The notes beneath the pieces are model-generated. The model was not told where the DNA came from. It worked only from the letters and a program-made list of their open reading frames with translations, and did not search any database. Shown here piece after piece: positions 31,850 to 42,549 of a stretch of 64,000 nt of DNA; position 1 is the stretch's first letter, and the number at the start of each line of letters is the position of its first letter. The position numbers and the translations under genes were made by a program. This DNA is from Dastarcus helophoroides (lineage: Eukaryota; Arthropoda; Insecta; Coleoptera; Bothrideridae): assembly GCA_028583605.1 (NCBI GenBank), contig CM053331.1, positions 7,198,508 through 7,262,507 of the forward strand. Direction: 5' to 3'.

Positions 31850-34510
31850 CGAGTTTAATTGAAATTTCGACTTTTTTCTCGAAATTCCGTGATTAAAGTT
31901 GAAATTTCGATATTATCTCGAAATTTCAACTTTTTTTTCCAAAATACCACTTTTTACTCGAAATTTCGCCTTTGCTCTCGAGTTTTTTTCTAGAAATTCC
32001 GAGATTAAAATCGAAATTTCGACTTTAATCTCAAAATTTTGATCATAAGTATATACGAAACTTAGGTTAGCATACAATATTGACAAATGGCAGTAGCGTG
32101 TATTCAGTTATTTCAAATTTAAATAGCCAAAATTTCGGCTTTTTTCTAGAAATTTCTAGGTTTAAGTCGAAATTTGAGATTAAGGGCGAAAATTTGAATT
32201 TAAATCTTGGAATTTTGAATAAAAAGGTGACATTTCGAAATAAAAGTCGAAATTTCGAGCAAAAACTCGAAAATTCGACTTTAAACTCGAAGTTTCTAAT
32301 ATATATTTTTTTAAAGTGATGGCCTTTCTACGCATAATTTTTTTTATTGCTTCCGCATTTAAACCTGTATTTTTTATTTATTTTTTCCTGCAAAATTTAA
32401 GTAAACTCAAAATGTACGTTTTTTAAACCGATAATTACGTTTGAATATTAACATTTTCAAGAAAAGTAGACATTTTGAGACTGCCTACGTTTAAAAGTTA
32501 AACTCAAAATTTTAAAAATTGCCACTTAAATCTCAAATGTTTATGAAAAATGCTCGATAAAAATTCAAGATTAAATGCTGAATCCGAAGAAATTGCCCAA
32601 ATTTGGGGAAAAAACTAACATTTATAAACATGAAATTCGGTTTAATGGAAAATTTTGGAATTGTGAAAAATAAACGAATTTTAGAAATGTCAAAATTTTC
32701 AGAATAGCCAAAATTTTAAAAAAGAATTTACAATTTTAAGGAACTTCGAAAATTTAAAAGAAGTTTAAATTTTGAAAAATGTTGCAATTTTTATAAAAAA
32801 TTCAGGTTTTTCAAAAATTGTCGAAATTTCGATAAAACTCTTTTTAAAAATTTGGGCAAAATTTTGTAAAAATGCTAAAGTTTGTAAAAACGCGAAAGTT
32901 TATAAAAGTCGAAATAAAAAAAAAGCGAAGTTTTGAGAAAATATTGAATTTTAAAAATTTTTGGAGTGGCACTAACTAAAAAAAATCAAAATTTCCAATA
33001 AAAAGATTTCCAAAAATGTGGAAATTCTAAAAAAAATAGTAAAAAATTGAAAGAAAATTTTGAAAGAGATTTGAAAAAATCCAATTTTGAAACCAAGGCG
33101 AAATTTTTAATTTTATTGGAAGATAAATTGTAATTTTAAGCAAAGTAAAGATTTTAAAAAAGGTCGAAATTTTGGAAAATAGTGAAAATTTCAAAAAGAA
33201 CAAAATTTTGAAATAATGTTTCAAAATTGAAAAATATCGAAATGAAAAAAAGTCGAAATTTTAAAGAGAATTAATAAATTTTACAAGATGCTTTTTGGGA
33301 AAACTTCAATTTTTTAAAAAACGTAATTTATGAAAAACCCCAAATTTTTTAAAAGTGCTTCTAATTTAACTTAAAAAAATCTAATTCTGAAAAAGTAAAA
33401 TTCGAAATTTTGAGAAATATCCAATAATTTCAAAAATGGGTGAAATTTTGATAAAATGATGAGATTTGAAAAAATCTGAATTTTCTCTGTAAAAATCTGA
33501 ATTTTCAAAAAAGTTGGAATTGGAAAAATAATTGACAATTTAAAAAACATCGAAGTTTTAAAAAAAAAGTTTTGATTAAAAAGTAAAATGTTTAGAAAAT
33601 TACAATTTTTGGAATTTTAAAAATTAAGATTTTAAAAATGTCGAATTTTTTGAAAAAGCCATAATTTTGAAAAAGAAATTAACATTTTGAAGAAATTAAA
33701 AGTCGAAATTTTGAAAAATGTTAAAATTTTCATAAAAATATAAAATTTTTAGAAAAAATTTCCAGATCTTCAAAAACAATTCGAAATTTTTAAAAAAACT
33801 CAAAGTCAGAGTTGATTTTGTAAAAATGCTAAAGTTTTAAATAAACGAAGAAAAAATTTTTGAAATTCAAAATTTTCAAAAGAATCCAAATTATTTTAAA
33901 AAACGAAATGCTCAAAAAAATTACAAACTTTCGAAAAAATAAAAATTTTGAAAAACAGATAAATTTCGAAAAAATATTAAAACTCTTAATAGTCGAAATT
34001 GTGTTGAAAATAATCGACATTTTTATAAAAAAATGAAATTTTCAATTAAAAGTCAAGATTTCCAAAAAAGTGTACATTTTGAAAAATTCGAATTTTCTAA
34101 GAAAGTTTTTTGGGCTGAAGAGTACACGTTTCAAGTTTAAACTTTTCGAACAAAGCAGACATTTCGAAATTACAGACATACATTAGAGAAAAACTTCAAC
34201 ATTTAAAAGCTAAATTCAAAATTCTAAAAACTTCCACTTTAATCTTAAATATTTATAAAAAATGTTCGAATTTTCGATTAAAATTTAAGACTAAAGTTCG
34301 GATTTGGAAGAAAGTTGAAATTTTGGAAAAAAACTGAAATTTATAAAAATAAAATTTGTTCAAATTTTAGAAAACATTCGATATATCAGGATTTGTTTAC
34401 TCAAAAATTGACAACTTCTCAAATATTCCAAATGTGGAAATTAGATTCCAAATTTTGATAATTCTGTTTAAGTTTTAATTTGGAAATTTTTATTTTTAAC
34501 TTTTTTTTTA
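31850..34510 (+). repeat. AT-rich degenerate array inside the hAT-like element
   Basis: From about 31850 to 32330 the motif is C/G-punctuated and of mixed polarity (TCGAAATTTCGA). From 32400 to 34510 it is mostly forward (GTCGAAATTTTGAAAAA). No gene. Its position between hAT-like termini suggests the array travelled with, or grew inside, the transposon. Confidence 0.7.
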
Positions 34511-34721
34511 TCTATTTCCTAAATTCAAAAAGAATGCAACCTAGACTACAAATTCATGCAGCCCTCCAGGCGTGTATAGTGAATCATAGGTAGCTGAACT
34601 ACCAACAGTTGAAACACTGCCACCTAGCGAAGCGGTTGCTCTCTAGGAGAGTTCCCAGAAGACAAGGATTCTAATGCACAGACCAATAGGTTTGAACATT
34701 TATTAGATTCGAAGTTTGGAA

Positions 34722-34764
34722 ACCAAATACCGGTTTCGATCTTGTTAGATCTCGTCAGTTTGGT
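34722..34764 (-). ncRNA. hammerhead ribozyme motif (family 2), canonical
   Basis: On the minus strand ACCAAA is followed by the core CTGACGA, stem II GATCT with loop AACA and AGATC (five pairs, G10.1-C11.1), GAA, the perfect 6-nt palindrome ACCGGT as stem III, A17, and TTTGGT pairing ACCAAA. Beyond this, stem I continues outward with CCAA/TTGG, TTCGAAT/ATTCGAG and AAATGTTC against its complement, separated by small internal loops. The RNA would fold as a long rod of type I topology. No conserved core position deviates. Confidence 0.85.
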
Positions 34765-35095
34765 ATATCCAACTCGAATGCTAACAAATGTTCCAACAAA
34801 TAAGTACTAAAACATTCACAGGCGTCAAGCGAGTGACTTTTAGTACTACCGCCTATTGGTCCATAGAGAAACTATGGCCATCGCCAACAGTGTCGTATGC
34901 AAGAAGAATGCAACCTAGACTACAAATTCATGCAGTTCTCCAGGCGTGTATAGTGAATCATAGGTAGTTGAACTACCAAAAGTTGAAACACTGCCACCTA
35001 GCGAAGCGGTTGCTTTCTAGGAGAGTTCCCAGAAGACAAGGATTCTACTGCACAGACCAATAGGTTTGAACATTTATTAGATTCGAAGTTTGGAA

Positions 35096-35138
35096 ACCAA
35101 ATACCGGTTTCGATCCTGTTAGATCTCGTCAGTTTGGG
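35096..35138 (-). ncRNA. hammerhead ribozyme motif (family 2, second unit)
   Basis: Same structure as 34722-34764 in the second tandem unit. Stem II is GATCT/GGATC with one U-G pair. The stem III palindrome ACCGGT is intact. The last stem I pair is weakened (tttggg in place of tttggt on plus). Confidence 0.8.
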
Positions 35139-35202
35139 ATATCCAACTCGAATGCTAACAAATGTTCCGACAAGTACATTTGTTAGCATTCGAGTTGGAT
35201 AT

Positions 35203-35245
35203 ACCAAACTGACGAGATCTAACAAGATCGAAACCAGTATTTGGT
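35203..35245 (+). ncRNA. hammerhead ribozyme motif (family 2, inverted copy)
   Basis: Plus strand: ACCAAA (35203-35208), core CTGACGA (35209-35215), GATCT-AACA-AGATC, GAA (35230-35232), ACCAGT with one mismatch to the family palindrome, A17 (35239), TTTGGT (35240-35245). It is head-to-head with 35096-35138. Confidence 0.8.
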
Positions 35246-35309
35246 TTCCAAACTTCGAATCTAATAAATGTTCAAACCTATTGGTCTGTGCATTAGTATT
35301 TCCTAAATT

Positions 35310-35760
35310 GGTTATCTTTTTTATGAAAATTTCGACCTTTTAATAGAGGTTTTAAATTAACATACGAAATTAACAAAATTGAAAGTTCGAAAAAAGAAAA
35401 TTTATGTAAAGAAAGTTGTCTTAAAGGAACTGAAAACTTGAAGTTTAAACAAGAAATCTTGATAAAATAAGAATTTTCTGTTTGACCCAAAATATAAAAT
35501 AACAAATATTAAATAAATAATTGTGAAGATTTAGTTTATATGTTCTTGAATTTTCAAATTAATACTCGAAAAACGTCTCGAAAAATTCTCATTTTTCCTT
35601 AAAAAATTGAGCTTTTTTTATAGATTGGCAAATAAAAATATGCAAACTATGAATTTTTAGATAACTGTATTGTTTGTACATCTGCGGCATATAAATTAGG
35701 CATCAATTTATTAAATATACACTGTTGCCATCAAGCAACTGATTACAAAATTGTGTGGTC
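35310..35760. other. inner right part of the hAT-like element, no gene
   Basis: AT-rich sequence with no recognised feature, followed by the CATCGATGTTT-rich right terminus. Confidence 0.45.
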
Positions 35761-36156
35761 GTTTGTACCACCAATATTTATTCTATGCAACAGATTCTAT
35801 CGCGATGCGATACATCGATTTCCCAAACATCGTTTAAGAACTGAACGATGTATCGTTATTTCTTATACTTTACCATCGATGTTTTCAAGAGATCGAACTA
35901 TCGTTTGCACCCCTATCTCTAAGCTGCGTTATCGGTGATTATTGTCTTGCCAAAGGGAAATTTTTATGTTTTGTTTGTTGCAGGCGAAACAGCTTACATT
36001 AGTGCTCCACTGCTAATGTACTGTCCCGACGGAGGGATTGGGGGGCCATGGGCAGGGGGTTTAGTCGGTACCCACAGACTGGAAGTCTGACACTATCTGG
36101 GTTTTCTTCCCAGATGTCCTTAAAGGATTTCCTCTGCTCAACAAAAACAAAAGTAG

Positions 36157-36365
36157 TCGAGGACGGTATAGCTTAGTTGGTTAGGCTGCCTTTTTTTGCT
36201 TGACTCGCTTGAGAGGTCATGGATTCAAACCCCATTGCTGATAACGCATTTTTGAAGTTCAAATTTCCTTGGAGCGTAAAGCGATATCTCATAGGAGGTA
36301 ATCTTATCGCTTCGCTAATTACCAATGTTACTATCAGAGCGTGATGGTGACGGGAAACCCTAAAG
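36157..36365 (+). mobile_element. tRNA-like SINE
   Basis: At 36163-36240 the sequence has the layout of a tRNA promoter: an A-box-like TAGCTTAGTTGGTTAGGC and a B-box-like GGATTCAAACCCC about 40 bp later, with ATGG/CCAT able to form a short T-stem. The acceptor stem is not clearly formed and no CCA-type end follows, so a tRNA-derived SINE head is more likely than a functional tRNA. It follows the A-rich end of the Jockey-type LINE. The 3' limit (about 36365) is a guess. Confidence 0.5.
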
Positions 36366-37984
36366 AAGTTATTACTTAAAAAATCTTGAAATTTGGAGCT
36401 TGAAGTTAAAATCTTTGAGGTTAAAATCTTGAAGTTGAAAAAGATTGTAGATATCGAAATAACTGCCAAATTTCTACAAAAATGTTTCTTAAATATCGAA
36501 GGTCGAACCCTTGAAATTTCAAGAAAAAACTTCAAAAATGTCTAAAAGTAAAATCTTCATCTAACGTAGTCATTTCTAAATTAAAGCAAACATTCAGAGT
36601 TTAGAATCAAAATCTATAGATAAAAGCAGAAAACATGTTGGAACCTCAAAAACTATTTGTTTTAATTTTGGTTTTTTTACCAAAGCTAAAATGTCAAAAT
36701 TGAAGCAAAAAAAGTCGAATTTAAAATTAAAATTTTATTCAAAATTTTAAGTTTAAGTCAGCATTTTAAAGTTGAACTTGAAATCTCGAGAATTAAAAAA
36801 AAAATTGAAATGAAAGTTTTAAATTACCAAGTAAAATTACTACGCTTTACAGTTTAAGTTTGCCAGCCATGAAACCGTGTTGAGGGGATGCAATTAAACG
36901 TTTAACTTTCGAATAAACGTTAAGTTGGTCCCTTGGGATAGCGAGGGAATTAATTTGAAGTTGGAATAGAAAAAGCGAATACAACATTCTCATGAATTTC
37001 GAGAAAATACCTACTACTTACGTTTAAAAGTTGCCGATTTGATTTCAATTAATATACGCCGCGCCGCCGCCGCGTCCACGCTTCTCTATGCCCTTTTAGA
37101 TTGTACTGAAAATGAAACTGGAAGATTTAATTAGAAGCTTTACCTATGTAATTAGTTACGTGACGTCGCAAATCTTAATGAACCCTTTCACTCGAGCAAA
37201 GGAGTCCCGTTTGGTACCCCAATTAAATTACATCAGAGCTAAAACATTATCGATTTAAATTGATAAATAGTTATGTGACGGCATTCAGCAATACATTACG
37301 ACGTGTGACAACTTTTTAAAAAACTAACTACTTATTTCGGATTTTACTTCAGAAATTAATTGGTCTGAAATGTTGACAGGTTTTCCTTAAACTGGATCCT
37401 AAACTTGTAGTTATTTCAAACATTACGCAATTAAGTATAACTAGTACATTATTAAAGATTTTTTTTTTAATTTTTGAATTTAAACAATTTATTTTGATTT
37501 CAGAGAAAATATCGAACATTCGAATTTTGCTCGAAGTTTCAAAAAAATATCTAATTTTTCTCGTTAAATATGTTTAGTCAATTTTTAAGAGTAACTTTAT
37601 GTTGAAATAACAGTTTCAAGGGGCTACTAAATGGTGGTTAAAACATAAATCAGTAATGAGTTAATCACAAAATAATTGGTCATTATTAAATATCTGCCTT
37701 AATTAAAGCCAAATCAGCATAAATATGAATAATGAGAGTGCAACAAATTCGCTACATTGTGTCCAATTAACGACTGCTACTCTCTTGACGAAGTCAGAAG
37801 CGAAATATCAAGGAAAATTTATATCATTTCTGATCGTTATGTAACTGAAGTGCCAAGTTTCCTTAAAAAGAAATTCTGCGATTACCCATTCTTTTACAAC
37901 ACAGAAATTCCGTATCTTATAAAAATACATAAAATTTTGATATTTTCACATCAGAAATAATAAAAATAATAATATAAAATAATA
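36366..37984. other. AT-rich and unique sequence, no gene
   Basis: Weak AAATTT-motif remnants lie up to about 36840. A CpG-containing patch at 37060-37085 (cgccgcgccgccgccgcgtc) sits in otherwise non-repetitive sequence to 37330. No coding feature recognised. Confidence 0.4.
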
Positions 37985-37988
37985 ATAT

Positions 37989-38337
37989 TGTTACGGGCTT
38001 ATCAGTTCGATTGATTACACTTATCGAATAAGACCCACTTTATTACTGAACTCAACAATTTACAATTAACTCACTTCTACTAACTCACTAATTGCACTGA
38101 TTCTAACTGACTGACTCGAGGGAAAGCTGACCGCCTTTTTATAGTTTTGGCCGCCGGCTTCCAGAATTTTCGGCAGATAAGGCTTATCGAATGCCGAAAT
38201 TTCTGGAATGCTTATCTGGCGTTTATTTCGTTATCGCGGCCGCTTTCCCCTTATCAGAACCTTCTAGAAACTTTTTTTATTTACTAAATCTGTAATTCTA
38301 TTCTAAATCCTATTTCATCTATTTACATTGCGTTACA
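37989..38337. mobile_element. solo LTR with 4-bp TSD (second copy)
   Basis: The 349-bp element is homologous to 23985-24338, with the same TGTTACGGGC start and GCGTTACA end, and is flanked by atat on both sides (37985-37988 and 38338-38341). It shares the tatagttttggcc and ttatcgcggccgctttcccc blocks. Confidence 0.85.
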
Positions 38338-38427
38338 ATATATAATAATAATAAAAACCTTAACCTAGTTGTAATTCTCAGCAACAATAGCTTCAATTAG
38401 TATCAGAAATCAAACATTAACTTAATT

Positions 38428-38723
38428 CAAGAAGAATGCAACCTAGACTACACATTCATGCAGCCCTCCAGGCATGTATAGTGAATCATAGGTAGCTGAA
38501 CTACCAACAGTTGAAACACTGCCACCTAGCGAAGCGGTTGCTCTCTAGGAGAGTGCCCAGAAGACAAGGATTCTATAATGCACAGACCAATAGGTTTGAA
38601 CATTTATTAGATTCGAAGTTTGGAAACCAAATATCGGTTTCGATCCTGTTAGATCTCGTCAGTTTGGTATATTCAATTCGAATGCTAGCAAATGTTCAAA
38701 CCTATTGGTCTGTGCATTATAGG
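38428..38723 (-). mobile_element. hammerhead family 2 element, monomer, 12-bp TSD
   Basis: The 296-bp insertion is flanked by an exact attaacttaatt (38416-38427 and 38724-38735). It begins caagaagaatgcaacc and ends ctgtgcattatagg, the same ends as 34526-35296, so these are the true termini of the family. It has one leader and one ribozyme whose stem I closes in a ~32-bp terminal stem (38577-38608 with 38692-38724). Confidence 0.9.
38626..38668 (-). ncRNA. hammerhead ribozyme motif (family 2)
   Basis: The core CTGACGA (38656-38662 on minus), stem II GATCT/GGATC with one U-G, GAA, and ACCAAA/TTTGGT stem I are intact. Stem III is ACCGAT, one base off the palindrome. The outer helices of stem I are well preserved. 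Confidence 0.8.
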
Positions 38724-38998
38724 ATTAACTTAATTGTTAATGTGTTTTAAAATTACTATGAATCGCTTTTTGTGATGAAAATTTTAGAGCGGATTACTTC
38801 TGAATTAAACATTAGTTTTTAGTGAAATTTTAAACATTTATATAACCTTCCATGTTCTTTTGAATGGGGATAAAAACATTTTATGAAAGTCGTCAGGAAA
38901 AAAGTTGTCATCGGGAGAGTTGCTTCAGTTATTTTTAACTCGTAATAACCTCTCTCGTAAAATGTTAAAGGAGTCTAAGAATTAAAGATGTATTAGAG

Positions 38999-41432
38999 CA
39001 GGGATAAGCAACCTTTTTTTACAGCGGGCCAATTACAAGGCTAAAAATTTTGCGCGGGCCGCATGTGACAATAATATGAATGCTGGGGCGCTTGCACCCC
39101 CTGGTTCATGCAGCAAACTGAAAATTTGTATGTATTCAATTGGAGGACTTTCCAATCCTTCAGAATTCATCCTATCCTTGAAACATTTTTTTGAAATTTC
39201 TACCTTTTCCTAAAATTTTGCATATTTTTTTTTACAAAATTTGATCTGTTTTTTTAAAATTTTGCATTTATTCATAAATTTTACATTCTTTTATCATTCA
39301 TGACTGTCAAAATTTAGAATTAAAAAATTCCTTGTTTTTTTCTCAAATTTCATCATTTCTCTAATTTCGACTTTTCCCGAAAATTTCGCCTTTTTTTTAA
39401 TTCTGAAAACTTCAGATTGTTTATTAAAATTTGCCTTTTTTTCGAAATCTAGTCGATCTTTTGACAAAAAGGTATATTTTTAGAAATTTAAAATTTTTGT
39501 GAAAGGACAAACATTTCTTTGAAACTTTCGACCGTTTTTTAATCCAAATTTCTGGTAGTTTCAACTTGTTTGTCAAAATTTCAATGTGTTATCACAATAT
39601 TTGACATTTTCTGACGCCTGTTGACGCACGGTAGGGAACCTGTCTTCCCCTGACTCGTCCAGAGAGTCCAGAGGAAATAAATATTCGATTTTTTCTCTTA
39701 AAATTTACTCTTTTTCTGAATTTCGAAGTTTTACTAAGATTAAATGCTTTTTCTCAAAATTTAGATCTCTTTTACAAAATTTTCCTTACAATATCGTCTC
39801 TTTTTCGGGGTTTTGACTACTTTTTTTTTACTTTTTTTTAAATTTGACTTTCTTTGGACATTTTTTTGTCCATTTCAAAGTTTTCTTGAATTTTTCTTAA
39901 ATTCCAATATTTTTCTGAACTAAAAATTTCGATCTTTTAGATTCTGATTTTTTTAGAAATTCTGACTGGTTTCCTAAAATTTGCCTTTTTCAGGAAATCT
40001 TAATTTTTATCTCAATATCCGATATTTAATATTTCAATAAATTTTTTCTATTTTTTTGGTAAATTCGTCTTTTTTTTCAAAATTTCGAATTTTTTTAAAA
40101 TAGTCTTCTACCTAAAATTCGCCTGTTCCTCAAAATTTGTCTTTTTCGAAATTTCGATTTTGTTTTCTAAATCCTACTTTTTGGACTTTTTCAAAAATGG
40201 TTTAATTTTGAAATTTTGTCATTTTCTTGAATATTTGTCTTTTTCAATAAACTATGACTTTTAGATCAAAAGGTTTTATGGTTCTGAAAATGTTCACTTT
40301 TCTGTTGTAGCGAAAAATATGGGGATTTCGAGAAAAAGATTTCCTGTAAATTGAACATCTTTACTGAGTTTTAAATTTTGAGATCAATGTTTTTGAATCT
40401 TGCGATTTTTCCTTCACAGAGATTTTTGAAAATTTTGATTTTTTTTTGAATTTTGCACATTTCTCGAGATTTTGAGAAAGGTTAGGTTTTTATTTTCAAT
40501 ATGATTTATTGAAAATTTCAACTTTTTAAATTTTCCTCTTAAAATTAGACCTTCTTTTGGAAATGTGGAATGTTTCCTAGAAAGTTCAATATTTTTTTGT
40601 AATTTGTATCATAATTTTCAAAAATCCTAAATTTTCTTCGAAGTCTGTTTTTTCTGATTTTTTTAAAATTTTATTTCCAATAATTTCAGCTTGTCCAAAT
40701 TTCATGTTATTCTCTAAATTTTGACTTCTAACACAAAATTCAATTTTATCTGTTTCTGGACATTTTCATTTAAATGGAATTTTTTCCAAAAATTTAGACT
40801 TTTTCGCAAAATTCGTTTATTTTTTTTTTAATTGGATCGAAATTTCAATAGAAATCTAAACAATCTGAGAATAATATTTTTAGAAAATCTTGAAAAATGA
40901 TTTCTTGAAAAATTTCAAAAATATTGAAAATTGAAAATAAAATAAAAATTCTGAAACCATTACTTTTAAAAGTCGCATTTTTTTTTACCTGAATTCGACT
41001 TGTTCTGAAAATTACAACTCTTTTTACAAACATTTCTTTTTGGAAATTTCGCCTTTTACATTTCCACTTTTTGAAATTTAAAAATTTCTTAAAATCTCCA
41101 AAAGGTTTTTTCTTAAGATCGGCCTTTTTTTAAAATTTTGACTTTAATTTGAAAATGCAATGTCCCCAATTCTGTAGTTAAAAATACACATTACTAAGCC
41201 ATGAGTTTATAAGAATGATTGTTGCCCCCTCCCCTCCTTAAAGAAAATCTTGCCTTCGCGCATGTCCAAGATATTTCATGAATCGTGAAAATTTATGTTC
41301 TTTTTTTTTAATCGAATTGTTAGGACATTTTCTTTTCCAAAATTTTTACCTAAAACAGTAGAGCTTAGGCGGGCCGCAGAAAAATGTTAGATTGCCCGCA
41401 TGTGGCCCGTGGGCCACGTCTTGCCATCCCTG
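38999..41432. mobile_element. hAT-like non-autonomous element, 8-bp TSD
   Basis: Termini are cagggataagcaacc (38999) and, inverted, cagggatggcaagac ending at 41432. An exact tattagag flanks both sides (38991-38998 and 41433-41440). Both ends carry the 'gcgggccgcatgtg' and 'gcccgcatgtggcccgtggg' type GC-rich subterminal sequence common in arthropod hAT MITEs. The 2.2 kb between is reverse-polarity AT-rich array with no transposase. Confidence 0.9.
39180..41150 (-). repeat. AT-rich degenerate array inside the hAT-like element
   Basis: Reverse-polarity motif (TTTTTC, AAAATTT, CGAC) fills the element between its GC-rich ends. The short non-array patch tgacgcacggtagggaacct at about 39612 is the only break noted. 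Confidence 0.75.
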
Positions 41433-41440
41433 TATTAGAG

Positions 41441-42419
41441 TAATTTTACTTAATATTATATTGAGCAAGCTAAATCAAAAAAAAAATTAATTACTAAATA
41501 AAGAAGGCAATATGTATGAGCTCGCCACTTTACTTAATAAATCTCAAAGCACTGACTCATAGATAACGCCTAGCCTAAACCGGTGTGTCTAAGAAAATAT
41601 AGTTTCGCACAGATGTTTCCCGTGCTACGTAGGAGAGCACTGCAAAAGAATTTTTCAAAATTTAGCCTCTAAGGTGGTCAAATTGAATATTAAAAACCAC
41701 TTAAAATATATGCTAAAGATAATACACGCCATTGTATTTGAAGTTGGCTGTAAGCGTGAAGAGTTAACGTCGTTGAGGAATATATCCCCACACCAATTTA
41801 TCTACATTTTTTAAGCGACCAAAATTCTTTTCTTAATAACTAAACATTTAGGTTTTAAACTTGACATTCTGGCTTTAAATTGAAGTGTTTAAATCGAAAC
41901 CTTGAGGAACGTTATTTTTAGACATTTTGAAGTTTTATCTCGAACATTTGCAAATATTGCCTTCGAGAAACAGTTTTGTAAATATTCAAATTTAAAGCCA
42001 AGAATTGGCTTGTATTCTTTTTTTTTCCAAAATTTAGATTTTAAACTGGAAAATTCTTTAAAATTCCGACTTTTTTTGAAACTTTTCAGCTTAGACTTGA
42101 AATATGCTCCGTTTTATAATGCCAGATTTAAAGTCGAAATTTAGCTAAATCTCGAATTTGTTTTATACAATCCGTTTAAAATATTTAACATTCTCAATTT
42201 AAAATAATAGATCCCTCAAAAAGTGATTACAATTTCCTGGAATAGGCGAATTTTTTAAGAAGTCGAAATTACAAAAATTGTGTTTAAAAAAAAGTATTTA
42301 GAAAAACCTATGGACAAAGTTAGATGCGGGTTAGGGGGTCTTAGCCCCCCCCAAGAGTTCGAGTCAACCTCCCCAAAAGGGATATGTCATATATTTTTGG
42401 GTGGACATAAAATGCTCTG
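41441..42419. other. AT-rich stretch, no gene
   Basis: Nothing recognised; weak array remnants lie after 41850. Confidence 0.4.
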
Positions 42420-42549
42420 GCCAAATAAGCAAGGATCTTTTTTTTCACTTTTGATCAACAAGGATTAATTGGCCGAAATAGGAAAATAGAAATCGAAGAT
42501 TCTTTTTTTGGTCGTCGACAAAAATTGATTAAAAAATTGATAATAAAAA

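Larger units (their letters stand above)
34526..35296 (-). mobile_element. hammerhead family 2 element, tandem plus inverted, 13-bp TSD
   Basis: The 771-bp insertion is flanked by an exact duplication of tatttcctaaatt (34513-34525 and 35297-35309). It contains one full unit and most of a second in direct tandem with a 374-bp period (agaatgcaacctagactac at 34531 and 34905), each with a minus-strand hammerhead, then an inverted plus-strand hammerhead segment ending ggtctgtgcattag. The last 250 bp is a near-perfect palindrome (arms about 35050-35165 and 35178-35293). It encodes no protein. Tandem units joined at a hammerhead resemble reverse-transcribed multimers of a circular or concatemeric ribozyme RNA. 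Confidence 0.9.
31638..35915. mobile_element. hAT-like element, 4.3 kb, no transposase seen
   Basis: Termini are tagggatgcaac at 31638 and, inverted, taggggtgcaaac ending at 35915. The flanks are tctctagg (31630-31637) and tctctaag (35916-35923), an 8-bp duplication with one change. Near both ends the sequence is rich in the CATCGATGTTT motif. Eight-base duplications and this terminal sequence suit the hAT superfamily. The inside holds AT-rich arrays and a nested hammerhead family 2 element; no transposase reading was recognised. Confidence 0.7.
29050..36155 (+). mobile_element. Jockey-type LINE split by a hAT-like element
   Basis: The coding part covers about 29100-31629. After the 31638-35915 insertion the LINE 3' region resumes at 35924 and ends near 36155 with an A-rich tail (ctcaacaaaaacaaaag). 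The protein order is endonuclease, linker, reverse transcriptase and C-terminal part. It is dead through stops, frameshifts and an internal deletion near 30710. Joining across the hAT-like element is inferred from the 8-bp duplication and from the non-coding 3' sequence expected after a LINE ORF. Confidence 0.75.

Noticed and set aside
31638..35915. hAT transposase within the 4.3-kb element
   Set aside because: No reading with hAT motifs was seen on either strand; the interior is array plus the family 2 element.
36163..36240. Functional tRNA gene
   Set aside because: The A and B boxes are present but the acceptor stem does not form convincingly; a SINE head is more likely.
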